A DNA stretch of 64,000 nt. It comes from JABSQH01 sp965230015. GTDB lineage: Bacteria; Actinomycetota; Acidimicrobiia; Acidimicrobiales; Ilumatobacteraceae. How positions within the stretch are numbered: the stretch's first letter is position 1; each line of letters begins with the position of its first letter. The DNA lies in NCBI GenBank assembly GCA_965230015.1, contig CBDDKF010000006.1, positions 62,001-126,000 of the forward strand, written 5' to 3'. The position numbers were made by a program, and so were the translations under genes. Below the pieces are notes generated by a model. The model searched no databases, was not told where the DNA came from, and worked only from the letters and a program-made list of their open reading frames with translations. This document shows, piece after piece, positions 50,040 to 58,996 of this stretch.

Positions 50040-51416
50040 ATGACGTTCACTCGCGCCGATCCGACGAGCGACGACGACGCCACCGTCGGCACACTCACCG
50101 ACCGAGTCACCGCACGGCTGGTCGATGCTCTCGATCACGACGAGAGCGACGGTCGCGGGATCGTCTTCGACGAACGTCGCCAGCAACTGATGCTCGGAGC
50201 ATGGGTGGCCGAGGAACTCTCCGAAGTGAACGCCGAGCGGCTGCGTCGGGGCGAGCGGCCACTCGACGAGCTCAGCGAGCAGCGAATTCGGGCACGCGTC
50301 GTCGCCGAACTGTCCGGCGCAGGGCCACTCGAGCCGTACCTCAGCGATCCCGACGTAGAGGAGATCGACGTCAACGGCCCACACTCGACGTGGGTCACCT
50401 ATCGCGACGGCCGCAAGATCGACGTGGGCGCGTTGTGGGCACACGACGCCGACCTCACTGCCTTCCAGAAGCGCCTCGCGTTGCGGGCGACCACAACGGG
50501 CGAGCGACGGCTGGACACGTCCGAACCGATGCTCACTCTGCAGAGCAACGATGGTGCGCGTGTGGTGATGGTGCTGGGCGGTGGCGACGAGCACGGCATC
50601 TCGACCCACCCGCGCATCGCCATCCGTCGATTCCTCGTGCGCCACGTCGGATTGGCCGGGCTGGCCGACCTCGGGTTGTTCCCCCACGAAGAGATCCCGC
50701 GCCTCAGCGCGCTCGTCCGCGCTGGGTTCACCATTCTGGTGTCCGGCCCCCCAGGCGCCGGCAAGACGACGTTGCTCACGGAACTGCTCGGCGAGATCTC
50801 CCCGCTCGAGCGGATCGTCACCGTTGAGAAGAACCTGCTCGAACTGCGCCTCGAGGACGATCCTCGCCACCCCGATGCGCCGGCGCTCTACACCCGCACC
50901 GCGAACGCCGAGGGGGAGGGCGAGGTCACCACGCGCCAACTCGTGGAACTCACGCGACGCCTCAACCCCGATCGCGTCGTAGTGGGCGAGCTCGTAGAGG
51001 ACGAAGCCCTCGACATGCTCGACGTCGCGTCGATGTGTAAGCGAGGTTCGCTGGCGACGATCCATGCGCATACGGCCGAGGTCGTCCTGCAGCGACTCGC
51101 GTACTACGTCGCCAAATCGAACACACAGCTGCCAGAGTTCGCGGTGTCGTCCCTGATCGCCCAGACCGTCGACTTCGTCGTGCACATCGACCTGGTCCGC
51201 AACGCAGCGCGTGACGAAGCGCCTGTTCGTCGCATCACCTCGATCATCGAGGTGGGCGGACTGGGAGAGGCGGGCGGTGTCGCCAGCACAGACGCGTGGA
51301 CGATCGCCGACGACGGCGTGCTGCGCCAACGACTCCCGCTCTCAGCCGGCCATCTGCGCCGCCTGCAGATGGCGGGCTACCCAACCACGCTGTTCGCTCC
51401 GGATGACGATCGATGA
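50040..51416 (+). CDS. tadA: TadA/CpaF-type secretion ATPase
   Basis: A 458-residue VirB11/GspE-type ATPase. An N-terminal helical domain has PLDELSEQRIRARVVAELSG and LEPYLSDPDVEEIDVNGP (the TadA N-terminal signature). Walker A is VSGPPGAGKTTLLTELLG, Walker B DRVVVGELVEDEALDML, and the His-box KRGSLATIHAHTAEVVLQRL. ATG 50040 is one base after the previous stop. It powers assembly of the Flp pilus. Confidence 0.93.
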   Translation: MTFTRADPTSDDDATVGTLTDRVTARLVDALDHDESDGRGIVFDERRQQLMLGAWVAEELSEVNAERLRRGERPLDELSEQRIRARVVAELSGAGPLEPYLSDPDVEEIDVNGPHSTWVTYRDGRKIDVGALWAHDADLTAFQKRLALRATTTGERRLDTSEPMLTLQSNDGARVVMVLGGGDEHGISTHPRIAIRRFLVRHVGLAGLADLGLFPHEEIPRLSALVRAGFTILVSGPPGAGKTTLLTELLGEISPLERIVTVEKNLLELRLEDDPRHPDAPALYTRTANAEGEGEVTTRQLVELTRRLNPDRVVVGELVEDEALDMLDVASMCKRGSLATIHAHTAEVVLQRLAYYVAKSNTQLPEFAVSSLIAQTVDFVVHIDLVRNAARDEAPVRRITSIIEVGGLGEAGGVASTDAWTIADDGVLRQRLPLSAGHLRRLQMAGYPTTLFAPDDDR

Positions 51417-52261
51417 GCGTCGACGTCGCCGTGCTCATCGCCGCCACCGCACTGGGAGTCCTTGCGGTCTACATCGCGATCACACCGCCAGCGCCGAATC
51501 GTGTGCGGCACAGCGTCCACGTGCGTCCGGCACCCGCGATCGGCGGCGCAGTCGCCGGAGTCATCGTGCTCGCGACGTCGGGCTGGCTCCTGCCATCGAT
51601 CGTGGTCGGTGGCGGGGTCTGGTGGCTGTCCGCCCGCGCATGTGCGCCCGCACCGACTGGCTCGGCGGCGACGACCGAGGCGCTTGCATCGTGGGTGGAG
51701 AACCTGCGCGACGTGCTGCTCGCAGGTGAGCAGCCAATCGGGGCGATCGCCGCCACGGTGCCGACCGCTGCGCCAGAGATTCGACCTGCGGTTCGTCGCC
51801 TGTCCACCGGTCTCGGGCACCGATCAACCGAGACCGCGATGCGTACCTTCGCCGACGACATCGACGATCCGCTCGGCGATCTCATCGCCGCGGGCCTGGC
51901 GATCGCCATCGAGCGGGGCGGCCGAACCACGGCGGTGTTGTCGGCGGTGGCGGAGCAGGCACGGTCGCAAGCCGACAGGCACCGGCTCATCGAGGCCGAA
52001 CGTGCCCCTGTTCGTCGTGAAGTGACCTTGCTCACCTTGATGATGGGCGGCCTCATCGTCGGTTTACTCGTGTTCGGCCGCGCGGAATACCTCGCCCCGT
52101 ACGACGAACCGGCCGGGCAAGTGTTCGTCGCGATCGTGCTCGTGATCTACGGCGCACTCCTCGTGCGCGTTCAGCGACTGGCCCGCTACCCACGACCGGG
52201 TCGGTTCCTTGCACGCGCTGGTTCGGTTGGCGCAACCACAGACGCCGGAGCAGCGCGATGA
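51413..52261 (+). CDS. tadB: TadB-like pilus inner-membrane protein
   Basis: A 282-residue T2SSF-family protein. Helices lie at about 5-25 and 45-72, a cytoplasmic T2SSF helical domain covers 85-200 (SWVENLRDVLLAGEQPIGAI, then DDPLGDLIAAGLAIAIERGG), and two C-terminal TM helices follow (LMMGGLIVGLLVFG, FVAIVLVIYGALL). ATG 51413 overlaps the tadA stop (ATGA). It forms the platform with TadC. Confidence 0.85.
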   Translation: MSVDVAVLIAATALGVLAVYIAITPPAPNRVRHSVHVRPAPAIGGAVAGVIVLATSGWLLPSIVVGGGVWWLSARACAPAPTGSAATTEALASWVENLRDVLLAGEQPIGAIAATVPTAAPEIRPAVRRLSTGLGHRSTETAMRTFADDIDDPLGDLIAAGLAIAIERGGRTTAVLSAVAEQARSQADRHRLIEAERAPVRREVTLLTLMMGGLIVGLLVFGRAEYLAPYDEPAGQVFVAIVLVIYGALLVRVQRLARYPRPGRFLARAGSVGATTDAGAAR

Positions 52262-53118
52262 GGGCCACCGGCCTCCTCGTCGCTGCCTCGTGTGCGGCGA
52301 TCGTCGCCGCATGGATGGTGGTCAGCAGCTGGCGGGCCCCGCGGCCCAGCGTGGGGAGCGCCGTTCGGCGTTTACGGACAGGTGACGGCGTCGAGTGGAC
52401 CTCGCACACCAGCAACGGCTGGATCCCGGGGCCGGCGCAACGATGGGTCGACGCTCGCCGGTTACCGCTTCGGCTGATCGGGCGATCACCCGAGCGCCAC
52501 GTCACGTTGATGTTCGCGGCTGCGCTGCTCGGTCTTGTCACCCCGACGCTCGTCGTCGCCGTGTTGGTAGCGACCGGCGACGCCTCGCTCGACTGGGTCA
52601 TCCCGGCCGTTGCTTCACTGGCTGCCTCGGTGCTCGGCGCTGCTCTGGTGCACAGCGACGCCATGGCGAGGGCGGCTGCCGTCCGGGTTGATCTGCGATA
52701 CCAGTTGGGCGCCTACGTCGACATGGTCACGATGCTGCTGGCAGGCAATACCGGGTACGAGGGAGCGCTCGAGCGAGCGGCACGGGCCGGCGACGGGCGT
52801 CTGTTCGTCGAACTCCGCCGTCGCATGCGCGAGGTCGCCGCCATGGGCCACAGCATGGGCAATGCCCTCACCGTCGTCGCCGACGATCTCGGCATCGTCG
52901 AGCTGGAACAGGTTGCAGCAACGGCTGCATTGGCATCGACCGAAGGCGCTCCGGTTGCCCGCACCCTTGCTGCGAAGTGCGCCACGCTCCGCTCCTCGCT
53001 GGCGGCCGAACTCGAGGCCGACGCCCGGATCCGCACCGACAAGGTCACGCCACCACTTGTGGGCATGGCCTTGCTGTTCATGGCGCTGTTGATCTACCCC
53101 GCACTGAATCTGAACTGA
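52258..53118 (+). CDS. tadC: TadC-like pilus inner-membrane protein
   Basis: A 286-residue T2SSF-family protein with an N-terminal TM helix (3-24), two middle helices (82-130), a helical cytoplasmic domain (RVDLRYQLGAYVDMVTMLLA, then GHSMGNALTVVADDLGIVEL) and a final TM helix (PPLVGMALLFMALLIYPALN). ATG 52258 overlaps the tadB stop. Together with TadB it forms the pilus platform. Confidence 0.85.
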   Translation: MRATGLLVAASCAAIVAAWMVVSSWRAPRPSVGSAVRRLRTGDGVEWTSHTSNGWIPGPAQRWVDARRLPLRLIGRSPERHVTLMFAAALLGLVTPTLVVAVLVATGDASLDWVIPAVASLAASVLGAALVHSDAMARAAAVRVDLRYQLGAYVDMVTMLLAGNTGYEGALERAARAGDGRLFVELRRRMREVAAMGHSMGNALTVVADDLGIVELEQVAATAALASTEGAPVARTLAAKCATLRSSLAAELEADARIRTDKVTPPLVGMALLFMALLIYPALNLN

Positions 53119-53170
53119 CCCGCCCCGCTACCCACACGACCACCACCTCAACATCGGAACGGAGATCGAG

Positions 53171-53401
53171 ATGCACGACCCGCAGCTACTGTTCGCCAGC
53201 GTCCTGGCTGTCATCGATCGATGGCGACCGCAGCACTACGGAGTCGACCCGGTCGACGGCCGCGACCGCGGCGCCGTCTCCATCGAACAGGTTCTGTGGT
53301 ACGCCGCCGCGGCGATCAGCGTCGCCGTGGTGGCAGCGATCATCTGGAGCCAGATTCGCTCCACGGCGAGCACACCGGTGCAGTCGCCGAGCGCGCCGTA
53401 G
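53171..53401 (+). CDS. Flp-type pilin
   Basis: A 76-residue protein with a class III prepilin leader. The processing site is RDRG|AVSIEQ, with Gly34 before the cut and Glu39 at +5, followed by the hydrophobic stretch VLWYAAAAISVAVVAAIIWS (41-60). The leader (34 residues) is longer than in most Flp pilins, and the mature pilin is only ~42 residues. A purine-rich GGAACGGAGATCGAG precedes ATG 53171. As the only gene here with the +5 Glu, it is the likely major pilin cut by the prepilin peptidase at 48.0 kb. Confidence 0.75.
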   Translation: MHDPQLLFASVLAVIDRWRPQHYGVDPVDGRDRGAVSIEQVLWYAAAAISVAVVAAIIWSQIRSTASTPVQSPSAP

Positions 53402-53434
53402 CCCCGTACGGCACTCCGACCGCAACTCCGACGG

Positions 53435-53842
53435 ATGAGCACTCGCGCCAGCATCGACGAACCGGTAGACAGCCGGGGAGCCTGTCGCGACCGCGGATCG
53501 ACGTCGCTCGCGGTTGCGCTCCTGACGCCGCTGTTCGTGATCTTGGCGTTCGCCGCCGTCCAGGCCGCGTTGTGGAGCCACGCCCGCACGGAAGCGCGGG
53601 TCGTCGCCCGGGACACCGCAGCACTCGTGGCACGGTCCGCAGTCGGCAGCGGCGATGCGCAAGCCGCAGCGATGGCGATCCTGGAGGCCGACACCGACCT
53701 GCGCAACGTGGCGGTTGTCGTCGATCGGCGCGGCGATGTGGTCGCAGTGACCGTCGACGCAACCGCGCCCGGCATTATCCGCGGTACCGGGGTCGCCGTG
53801 CGTGTGACCGAAGCGCTGCCCGTCGAGGAGCTGACGCCGTGA
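53435..53842 (+). CDS. TadE-like protein 1
   Basis: A 135-residue protein with an N-terminal TadE-type segment: DRGSTSLAVALLTPLFVILA followed by a ~90-residue beta/helix ectodomain. In typical TadE proteins a Glu stands at +5 of the RG-S motif; here it is Ala. ATG 53435. Its stop overlaps the GTG of the next TadE-like gene. Confidence 0.65.
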   Translation: MSTRASIDEPVDSRGACRDRGSTSLAVALLTPLFVILAFAAVQAALWSHARTEARVVARDTAALVARSAVGSGDAQAAAMAILEADTDLRNVAVVVDRRGDVVAVTVDATAPGIIRGTGVAVRVTEALPVEELTP

Positions 53843-54288
53843 CTCTCCACCGCGCATCGACTCGTGCACGCTGCGCAACAGATCGCGGCAGTGCGGATGC
53901 ACTGGGCCTTGCGATCCTCGCACCGGCGATCATCGGTCTGGCCCTGGTACTCGTGTTCGTCGGTCGCTCGGTCGACGGACGAGCGACCACACAGTCAGCG
54001 GCGGAGGCGGCCGCGCAGGCAGCTGCGCAAGAACGATCGCCATCGGCGGCGCAGGCGGCCGCGCAGCGTGTTGCTGCCGTGATGCTCAACGACTCGACGA
54101 GCTGTGCACAGCCCTCGGTCTCCATCGACACGTCTGGTTTCGAGCCTGGGGGCATCGTTTCGGCAACGGTGAGCTGTACGGCTACGTCAGCAGATCTCGG
54201 GCCCCTCGCCGCAAGCGGCGACAGCCGCTCGACGGCCACTGCCTTCGCTCGCATCGACCCGTTCCGCGCCCTGGATCCGCAGCCATGA
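53839..54288 (+). CDS. TadE-like protein 2
   Basis: A 149-residue protein: DRGSADALGLAILAPAIIGL begins the hydrophobic N-terminus; the next part is Ala/Gln-rich (AAEAAAQAAAQERSPSAAQA), probably a long helix, and the ectodomain has a CxxxxVSID...SCT cysteine pair. The GTG 53839 start overlaps the previous stop. The usual +5 Glu is missing. Confidence 0.6.
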   Translation: MTLHRASTRARCATDRGSADALGLAILAPAIIGLALVLVFVGRSVDGRATTQSAAEAAAQAAAQERSPSAAQAAAQRVAAVMLNDSTSCAQPSVSIDTSGFEPGGIVSATVSCTATSADLGPLAASGDSRSTATAFARIDPFRALDPQP

Positions 54289-54749
54289 GCCCGCATCGAG
54301 CGGCGTCGACCCCTAGATCGTCAACGACTACAGCGGTGCCCCGGGGGCAGCGCCGACTGCGCGGCGATCGCGGTTCGGGGCTCGTCGCCGGACTGGCGCT
54401 GCTGTTTGCGTTCACCTTCCTCGGACTCGTGTGGTTGGCGCGCGATGTCGACCGGGGTGTCTCCAATCGCTCCGCAGCACACTCGATCGCCTTCCAGTCA
54501 GCGCGCGCCGGCGCCCAGGTCGCCGAGATCTCCGACCTGCGGGGCGACTCGGTGATCGAGATCGATGCTGTGCCAGCCCGCCAAGCAGCCCTCGACACCG
54601 CAGCGGCGCTGCTCGCCAGTTACGGGCTCGAGGGATCGGTGACTGCCGTGGCGATCGACGGTGACCGAATCTCTGTCACCGTCAATGTGGAAGATGCGGG
54701 TGTTCGGGTGACCGGTGTGGGCACCGTGCGCGCGGAGCGAGCGCCGTGA
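54285..54749 (+). CDS. TadE/TadG-like protein 3
   Basis: A 154-residue protein with a basic N-terminus, then DRGSGLVAGLALLFAFTFLG as the membrane segment and an ectodomain (ALDTAAALLASYGLEGSVTA). It is co-directional, and its ATG 54285 overlaps the previous stop. It lacks the +5 Glu of classical TadE. Its stop overlaps the GTG of the LysM-BTAD gene. Confidence 0.6.
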   Translation: MSPHRAASTPRSSTTTAVPRGQRRLRGDRGSGLVAGLALLFAFTFLGLVWLARDVDRGVSNRSAAHSIAFQSARAGAQVAEISDLRGDSVIEIDAVPARQAALDTAAALLASYGLEGSVTAVAIDGDRISVTVNVEDAGVRVTGVGTVRAERAP

Positions 54750-57700
54750 GCCCCGCAATCGGTCGCCGCGAGGGCACACCGCTACGTGTCGGCCGATTCC
54801 TTCGCTCGGTCGTCGTACTGGTCGGCATCGGAGTCGTCATCCCGCTGGCCGCCGTCACCGCAGCACAGCGTCGGTTCGGGTCCTGGAACCCGCTGGCGGG
54901 CGTGCAGGCCCCCTGGCGATGGAACCTCGGATCGGCGCTTCGCGAACCACTCGAGGACGGCACCGTCGTCGACGTGCTGATTCGAGTCAGCATCGTCGCC
55001 GCACTCGCCGCGTCGGCGGTCGTGGTGATCACGACCGTGATCGAACTTGTCTACCTCGTTCGTGATGGCGGCCTGAGGCGACCTACCGCACCCGGACTCG
55101 GATGGGCCACCGCAATTGGTCGATACATCGCGATCGGTCTCCTCGTCGTGGTGCCACTGGCGAACCCGAAGGTTGCCGTCGCCGGGACGGCGCCGTCGAT
55201 CTCGCACGTGGTCCCCGACGCGGTGGCGCCATCGACGACTGCAGCGGTTTCCTCGCCCGACGCCGAGAGGGAGGTCTCGGTGTTCGGCGCGGGCGGCCAA
55301 CTTCCGTCGAGTGAACAGACGCATCGCGATGAGCGCGTCGACGCGGGCCACTACGTGGTGCAGCGCGGCGACAGCGTGTGGTCGATCGCGGAACGCCTCG
55401 GCTCAGGCGATGCGTCGGAAACGATGATACTCGCCGAGCGCATCCTCGATGCGAACCTCGGGCGCACGATGGCCGACGGGCGCCAGTTCACCAACCCGGC
55501 GTTGATCGACATCGGGTGGGAGCTGCTGATCCCACCCGACATCGGCGCTGCACAGTCGCAAGTGGAGACCGACGGCTCGCCCTCCGCACTCGACGACGGT
55601 GGCACCGCAGCCGACGCCGGCCGTGCGATGCACTCGGTGATGCTCGGCGACACGCTCTGGGACATCGCCGAGCGATACCTCGGCGACGGCACTGCGTGGA
55701 CGTCGATCTGGGAGCTCAACGGTGGGCGCCAGATGGCCGATGGTGCGGTGTTCGATGACCCCGACGTGATCGTGCCGGGATGGGTGCTCGAGCTTCCGCA
55801 AAGCGCGGAGGCGGAGGGCGATGCCGACGCCGTCCTCGTCGACACCGTGGCCGACGACTCACCGCCAGCCGCTTCGCCGGACCGTCCGGCGACAACTGCT
55901 GCGCCGACCGACGTCGACAGTGACGCAGGCCAGGATTCCTCGGCCCCTGACGCAGTGCCCTCGGTGCCGACCCCTACGGCTGCAACACCGGCCCCCACCG
56001 GCCCGCCGCCCGACGCCGTCGGCACAATGCCGAGCGATCTCGAAACCGATCCGGCCGAGGCGGCTCCGCAGGCGACATCCGCAGACACGGCACCGCCCGT
56101 CGACGACGACGCGTCCGTGGCTCCCGACGTATCCCACACCGGTTCCCCTGCTGGTGACGACGCAACCGCTGGAGGCGTCGCCGGCTCAGCGAGCACCTCG
56201 ACAAGCTCTCCGACGCCCGCCGGTCACCCCGACGATCACGAATTCACGCCGGCATCGTCGAGCTCGACGTCGCCAGTGCGGCTCGAGCACGCCGCCCTGC
56301 TTGCTGCAGGAGTTCTCGCGCTCGTCGGAGTTCGCCGTCGAGCCCGGCTGCGCACTGCCCCGCCACACAGCCGACTCCCCGCTCCCAACGACGCGCACGC
56401 TGCAACCGAGCGACGTCTGCGGTTGAGCGACCCGGGCGAGCGCCTGCTTCGACTCGACGTCGCGATGCGGGCGATCGCCACGCAGCTGTCGAGCGACGAG
56501 GTGCGCATCGGCTGGATCGAGCTTGGCGACGATGGGGACATCCGGGTGCAACTCACTGCACCCGCCGCGCTGCCTAGCCCATGGACCGGTGATGGCGCGC
56601 GATGGACACTCGACGCCGCCGTGCCGATCGAGCTGCTCGCCGCAGACGCACGTCAGGCGGGCATGCCATGCAGCGCACTGGTCCAGATCGGTATCACCGA
56701 CGACGGCGCCGACGTCCTGGTCGACCTCGAGGCCTGCCGAACGCTCACGGTCGCCGGGAGCATCGAACAGGTCCGACCGATCGTGACTGCGACGGCGACC
56801 GGCCTCGCGGCGTCGACGTATGCCGAAGTGGCCAACCTCATCGTCGTTGGCCTCTCCGACACGGTCACGCTGCAGCACCGCAACGCGCATCGCGCAACTG
56901 ACGTGGCCGGTGCCATGCGGTTGGCACGCTCGCTGGCTCCGCAGCTCCCCGATGGCAGATCGACGTTCGGCCTCCGTACTCGGCGGACTGGTGGAGAGGC
57001 CTGGGAACCAACGATCGTGATCGCTGCCGACAGCGGGGCCTCGACATCGCCCGAACCGCCACCTCCGGGCGTGGCACTCGTGGTGATCGACACGACCGAC
57101 AACGTCGATGTTGATCCCACGCCCGGTCCACGCTTGGCGCTCGCAGACCGCACGTGGAGACTCGACGCGTTTGGCGCATCATGCACGCTCACACCGATCG
57201 GCGTGACCGAGCAGGACCTCGCTGACGTGTCCGGATTGCTCGAGGAGTGCACTGCGCCGATCGAATCGTCGGGGGAACTCGACGATCTCCAACCGCAGTG
57301 GCACGACGACCACGAGGTCGACGACGCCGATCGGTATGCGGGACTCGATCATGCGATCGTCGTCGGGCTCGTCGGGCCGATGACGATCACCGATAGCGAC
57401 GGCAACCTCGCCACGTTTGAGCGGTCGAAGACGGTCGAACTCATTGCGTGGTTGGCGACGCATCGAGACCGGGCTACACGGTCGGGAGCACGGGCCGCCC
57501 TGTGGGAGATCGACGTGCGCGATGCGACGTTCGCCAACGTCGTATCGGAGGCACGACGTGGCCTGGCCAGGCTGTCGCCGCCGCCCGCAGGGAACGAGTG
57601 GATTCCACGCACGTTGTCCGATGCGCTTGCACTCGACGATCGTGTGGTGACCGACGCAGCGTTGATCGAGCACCGGCTCCAGCATGCGCGTCTCCAACCT

Positions 57701-58102
57701 CCTCAGCAAGCGATCGACACCCTCCGACCGGCAGTCGAACGGATTCGCGGGCTGCCGTTCTCCGGCACCAACTACTTGTGGCCGGAGGTCGAAGGAACGT
57801 CCTCCCAGTTGGTCCTGCTCGCCATCACCGCAGCGAGCGAGTTGGCCGGGCATGCGCTCTCGCTCGGCGACACCGAGCTGGTGTTCTGGGCGACGGGCAA
57901 AGGCCTCGCCGTACTCCCTGGTCATGAGGAGCTCGTCGGCCTGAGGATGCGGGCATACGCACGAACCGGAGATCTTGCTGGCGTGCGCAACGAGTGGGAG
58001 CAATACGAACGCGTCCTCACCGCCGACCCGTGGTCCGACGGTGAGCCTGCCGAGAAGCTCGTCGAGCTGCGCCAAGAGTTGCTCGGATCGCGCGCCAACT
58101 GA
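54746..58102 (+). CDS. LysM and BTAD (SARP-type) domain membrane protein of the Tad locus
   Basis: An 1118-residue protein. Three N-terminal TM helices lie at about 20-42, 80-102 and 120-140. Two LysM domains follow: YVVQRGDSVWSIAERL (near 208) and HSVMLGDTLWDIAERYLGDG (near 297). A long Pro/Thr/Asp-rich linker covers ~355-510, with another TM helix at 515-531. The cytoplasmic C-terminus has an OmpR-like winged helix (VVGLVGPMTITDSDG, VELIAWLATHRDRATRSG) and a BTAD helical domain (LRMRAYARTGDLAGVRNEWE). LysM binds wall glycan, whereas BTAD is typical of SARP regulators. The combination at the end of a Tad locus occurs in other actinobacteria. It may couple pilus or wall state to a DNA-binding output. 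Confidence 0.8.
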   Translation: MSPAIGRREGTPLRVGRFLRSVVVLVGIGVVIPLAAVTAAQRRFGSWNPLAGVQAPWRWNLGSALREPLEDGTVVDVLIRVSIVAALAASAVVVITTVIELVYLVRDGGLRRPTAPGLGWATAIGRYIAIGLLVVVPLANPKVAVAGTAPSISHVVPDAVAPSTTAAVSSPDAEREVSVFGAGGQLPSSEQTHRDERVDAGHYVVQRGDSVWSIAERLGSGDASETMILAERILDANLGRTMADGRQFTNPALIDIGWELLIPPDIGAAQSQVETDGSPSALDDGGTAADAGRAMHSVMLGDTLWDIAERYLGDGTAWTSIWELNGGRQMADGAVFDDPDVIVPGWVLELPQSAEAEGDADAVLVDTVADDSPPAASPDRPATTAAPTDVDSDAGQDSSAPDAVPSVPTPTAATPAPTGPPPDAVGTMPSDLETDPAEAAPQATSADTAPPVDDDASVAPDVSHTGSPAGDDATAGGVAGSASTSTSSPTPAGHPDDHEFTPASSSSTSPVRLEHAALLAAGVLALVGVRRRARLRTAPPHSRLPAPNDAHAATERRLRLSDPGERLLRLDVAMRAIATQLSSDEVRIGWIELGDDGDIRVQLTAPAALPSPWTGDGARWTLDAAVPIELLAADARQAGMPCSALVQIGITDDGADVLVDLEACRTLTVAGSIEQVRPIVTATATGLAASTYAEVANLIVVGLSDTVTLQHRNAHRATDVAGAMRLARSLAPQLPDGRSTFGLRTRRTGGEAWEPTIVIAADSGASTSPEPPPPGVALVVIDTTDNVDVDPTPGPRLALADRTWRLDAFGASCTLTPIGVTEQDLADVSGLLEECTAPIESSGELDDLQPQWHDDHEVDDADRYAGLDHAIVVGLVGPMTITDSDGNLATFERSKTVELIAWLATHRDRATRSGARAALWEIDVRDATFANVVSEARRGLARLSPPPAGNEWIPRTLSDALALDDRVVTDAALIEHRLQHARLQPPQQAIDTLRPAVERIRGLPFSGTNYLWPEVEGTSSQLVLLAITAASELAGHALSLGDTELVFWATGKGLAVLPGHEELVGLRMRAYARTGDLAGVRNEWEQYERVLTADPWSDGEPAEKLVELRQELLGSRAN

Positions 58103-58144
58103 GCCTTAAGGAAGTGTCAAGAACCGCTCAAGTCGGTGCCGTGG

Positions 58145-58160
58145 CCTGCCGATAGGCAGG
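58145..58160 (+). promoter_or_regulatory. inverted repeat before the response regulator start
   Basis: CCTGCC-GATA-GGCAGG, perfect 6-bp arms, ends 2 bp before ATG 58163. It overlaps the expected ribosome site, so it could be an operator for autoregulation or a hairpin that masks translation. Confidence 0.4.
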
Positions 58161-58162
58161 TG

Positions 58163-58930
58163 ATGGGACCCACCGCGCTCGCTCCGACTGCCGACGTGAT
58201 GTCGGCGCCACCAGCCTCCACGCAGAGCACCACCAGCGTGCTGCTCGTCGAGGACGACGAGCGAATCAGCGAGCCGCTCGTGCGCGTGCTGCGCGCCGAG
58301 GAATTCGAGGTGATCCACGTCGGGACCGGCCACGATGCGCTTGCGGCGATCGAGTCGGGCGAGCTCGGCTTGGTGCTCCTCGACCTGACGTTGCCCGACA
58401 TCGACGGCCTCGACGTATGCCGCAGGGCGCGGGCGAACGACGCCGAGTTGCCGATCATCATGCTCACCGCCCGGGCTGAGGAAACCGACGTGATCGTCGG
58501 GCTCAACGCGGGCGCCGACGACTACGTTGCCAAGCCGTTCCGTCTGGCCGAACTCGTCGCTCGCATTCGTGCCCGGTTGCGAGTTGCCGACCAGGCCCGC
58601 TCGCATCAGGGAGCTGCCGCGCTGATCGGCGCGGGCATCGAACTCGACGCCGAGGCGCGCCGCTGCTTCGTGACCGACGACGACGGCACACGCGACGAGG
58701 TGGAGCTCACGACGAAGGAGTTCGACCTCCTCGAGTTCCTGATGCGCCAGCCGGGCGTCACCCTCAAGCGAGAGCAGATCATGAGCTCGGTGTGGGACGA
58801 GAATTGGTGGGGTTCGACGCGCACGCTCGACACCCACACGTCGACGCTGCGGCGCAAGATCAACGACCGCTCCGATCCGCCATCGAAGATCGTCACCGTG
58901 CGCGGTGTCGGCTTCCGCTTCGAGCCGTGA
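58163..58930 (+). CDS. OmpR/PhoB-family response regulator
   Basis: A 255-residue regulator. The receiver domain has VLLVEDDERISEPL, the phospho-acceptor Asp in LVLLDLTLPDIDG, IIMLTARAEE and DYVAKPFRLAELVARIRARL. The winged-helix output domain has LTTKEFDLLEFLMRQPGVTL, the turn TRTLDTHTSTLRRKIND and a C-terminal VTVRGVGFRFEP. ATG 58163 or 58199 may be the start. It is followed 66 bp later by the kinase gene. It may regulate the flanking tad locus, but that is only proximity. Confidence 0.92.
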   Translation: MGPTALAPTADVMSAPPASTQSTTSVLLVEDDERISEPLVRVLRAEEFEVIHVGTGHDALAAIESGELGLVLLDLTLPDIDGLDVCRRARANDAELPIIMLTARAEETDVIVGLNAGADDYVAKPFRLAELVARIRARLRVADQARSHQGAAALIGAGIELDAEARRCFVTDDDGTRDEVELTTKEFDLLEFLMRQPGVTLKREQIMSSVWDENWWGSTRTLDTHTSTLRRKINDRSDPPSKIVTVRGVGFRFEP

Positions 58931-58996
58931 GTTCGGCGCGCTCCTGTCGGCCGAGTCACGGCGCTCATTGCGCCAGCGGCCACTGCGGAGACTGAC

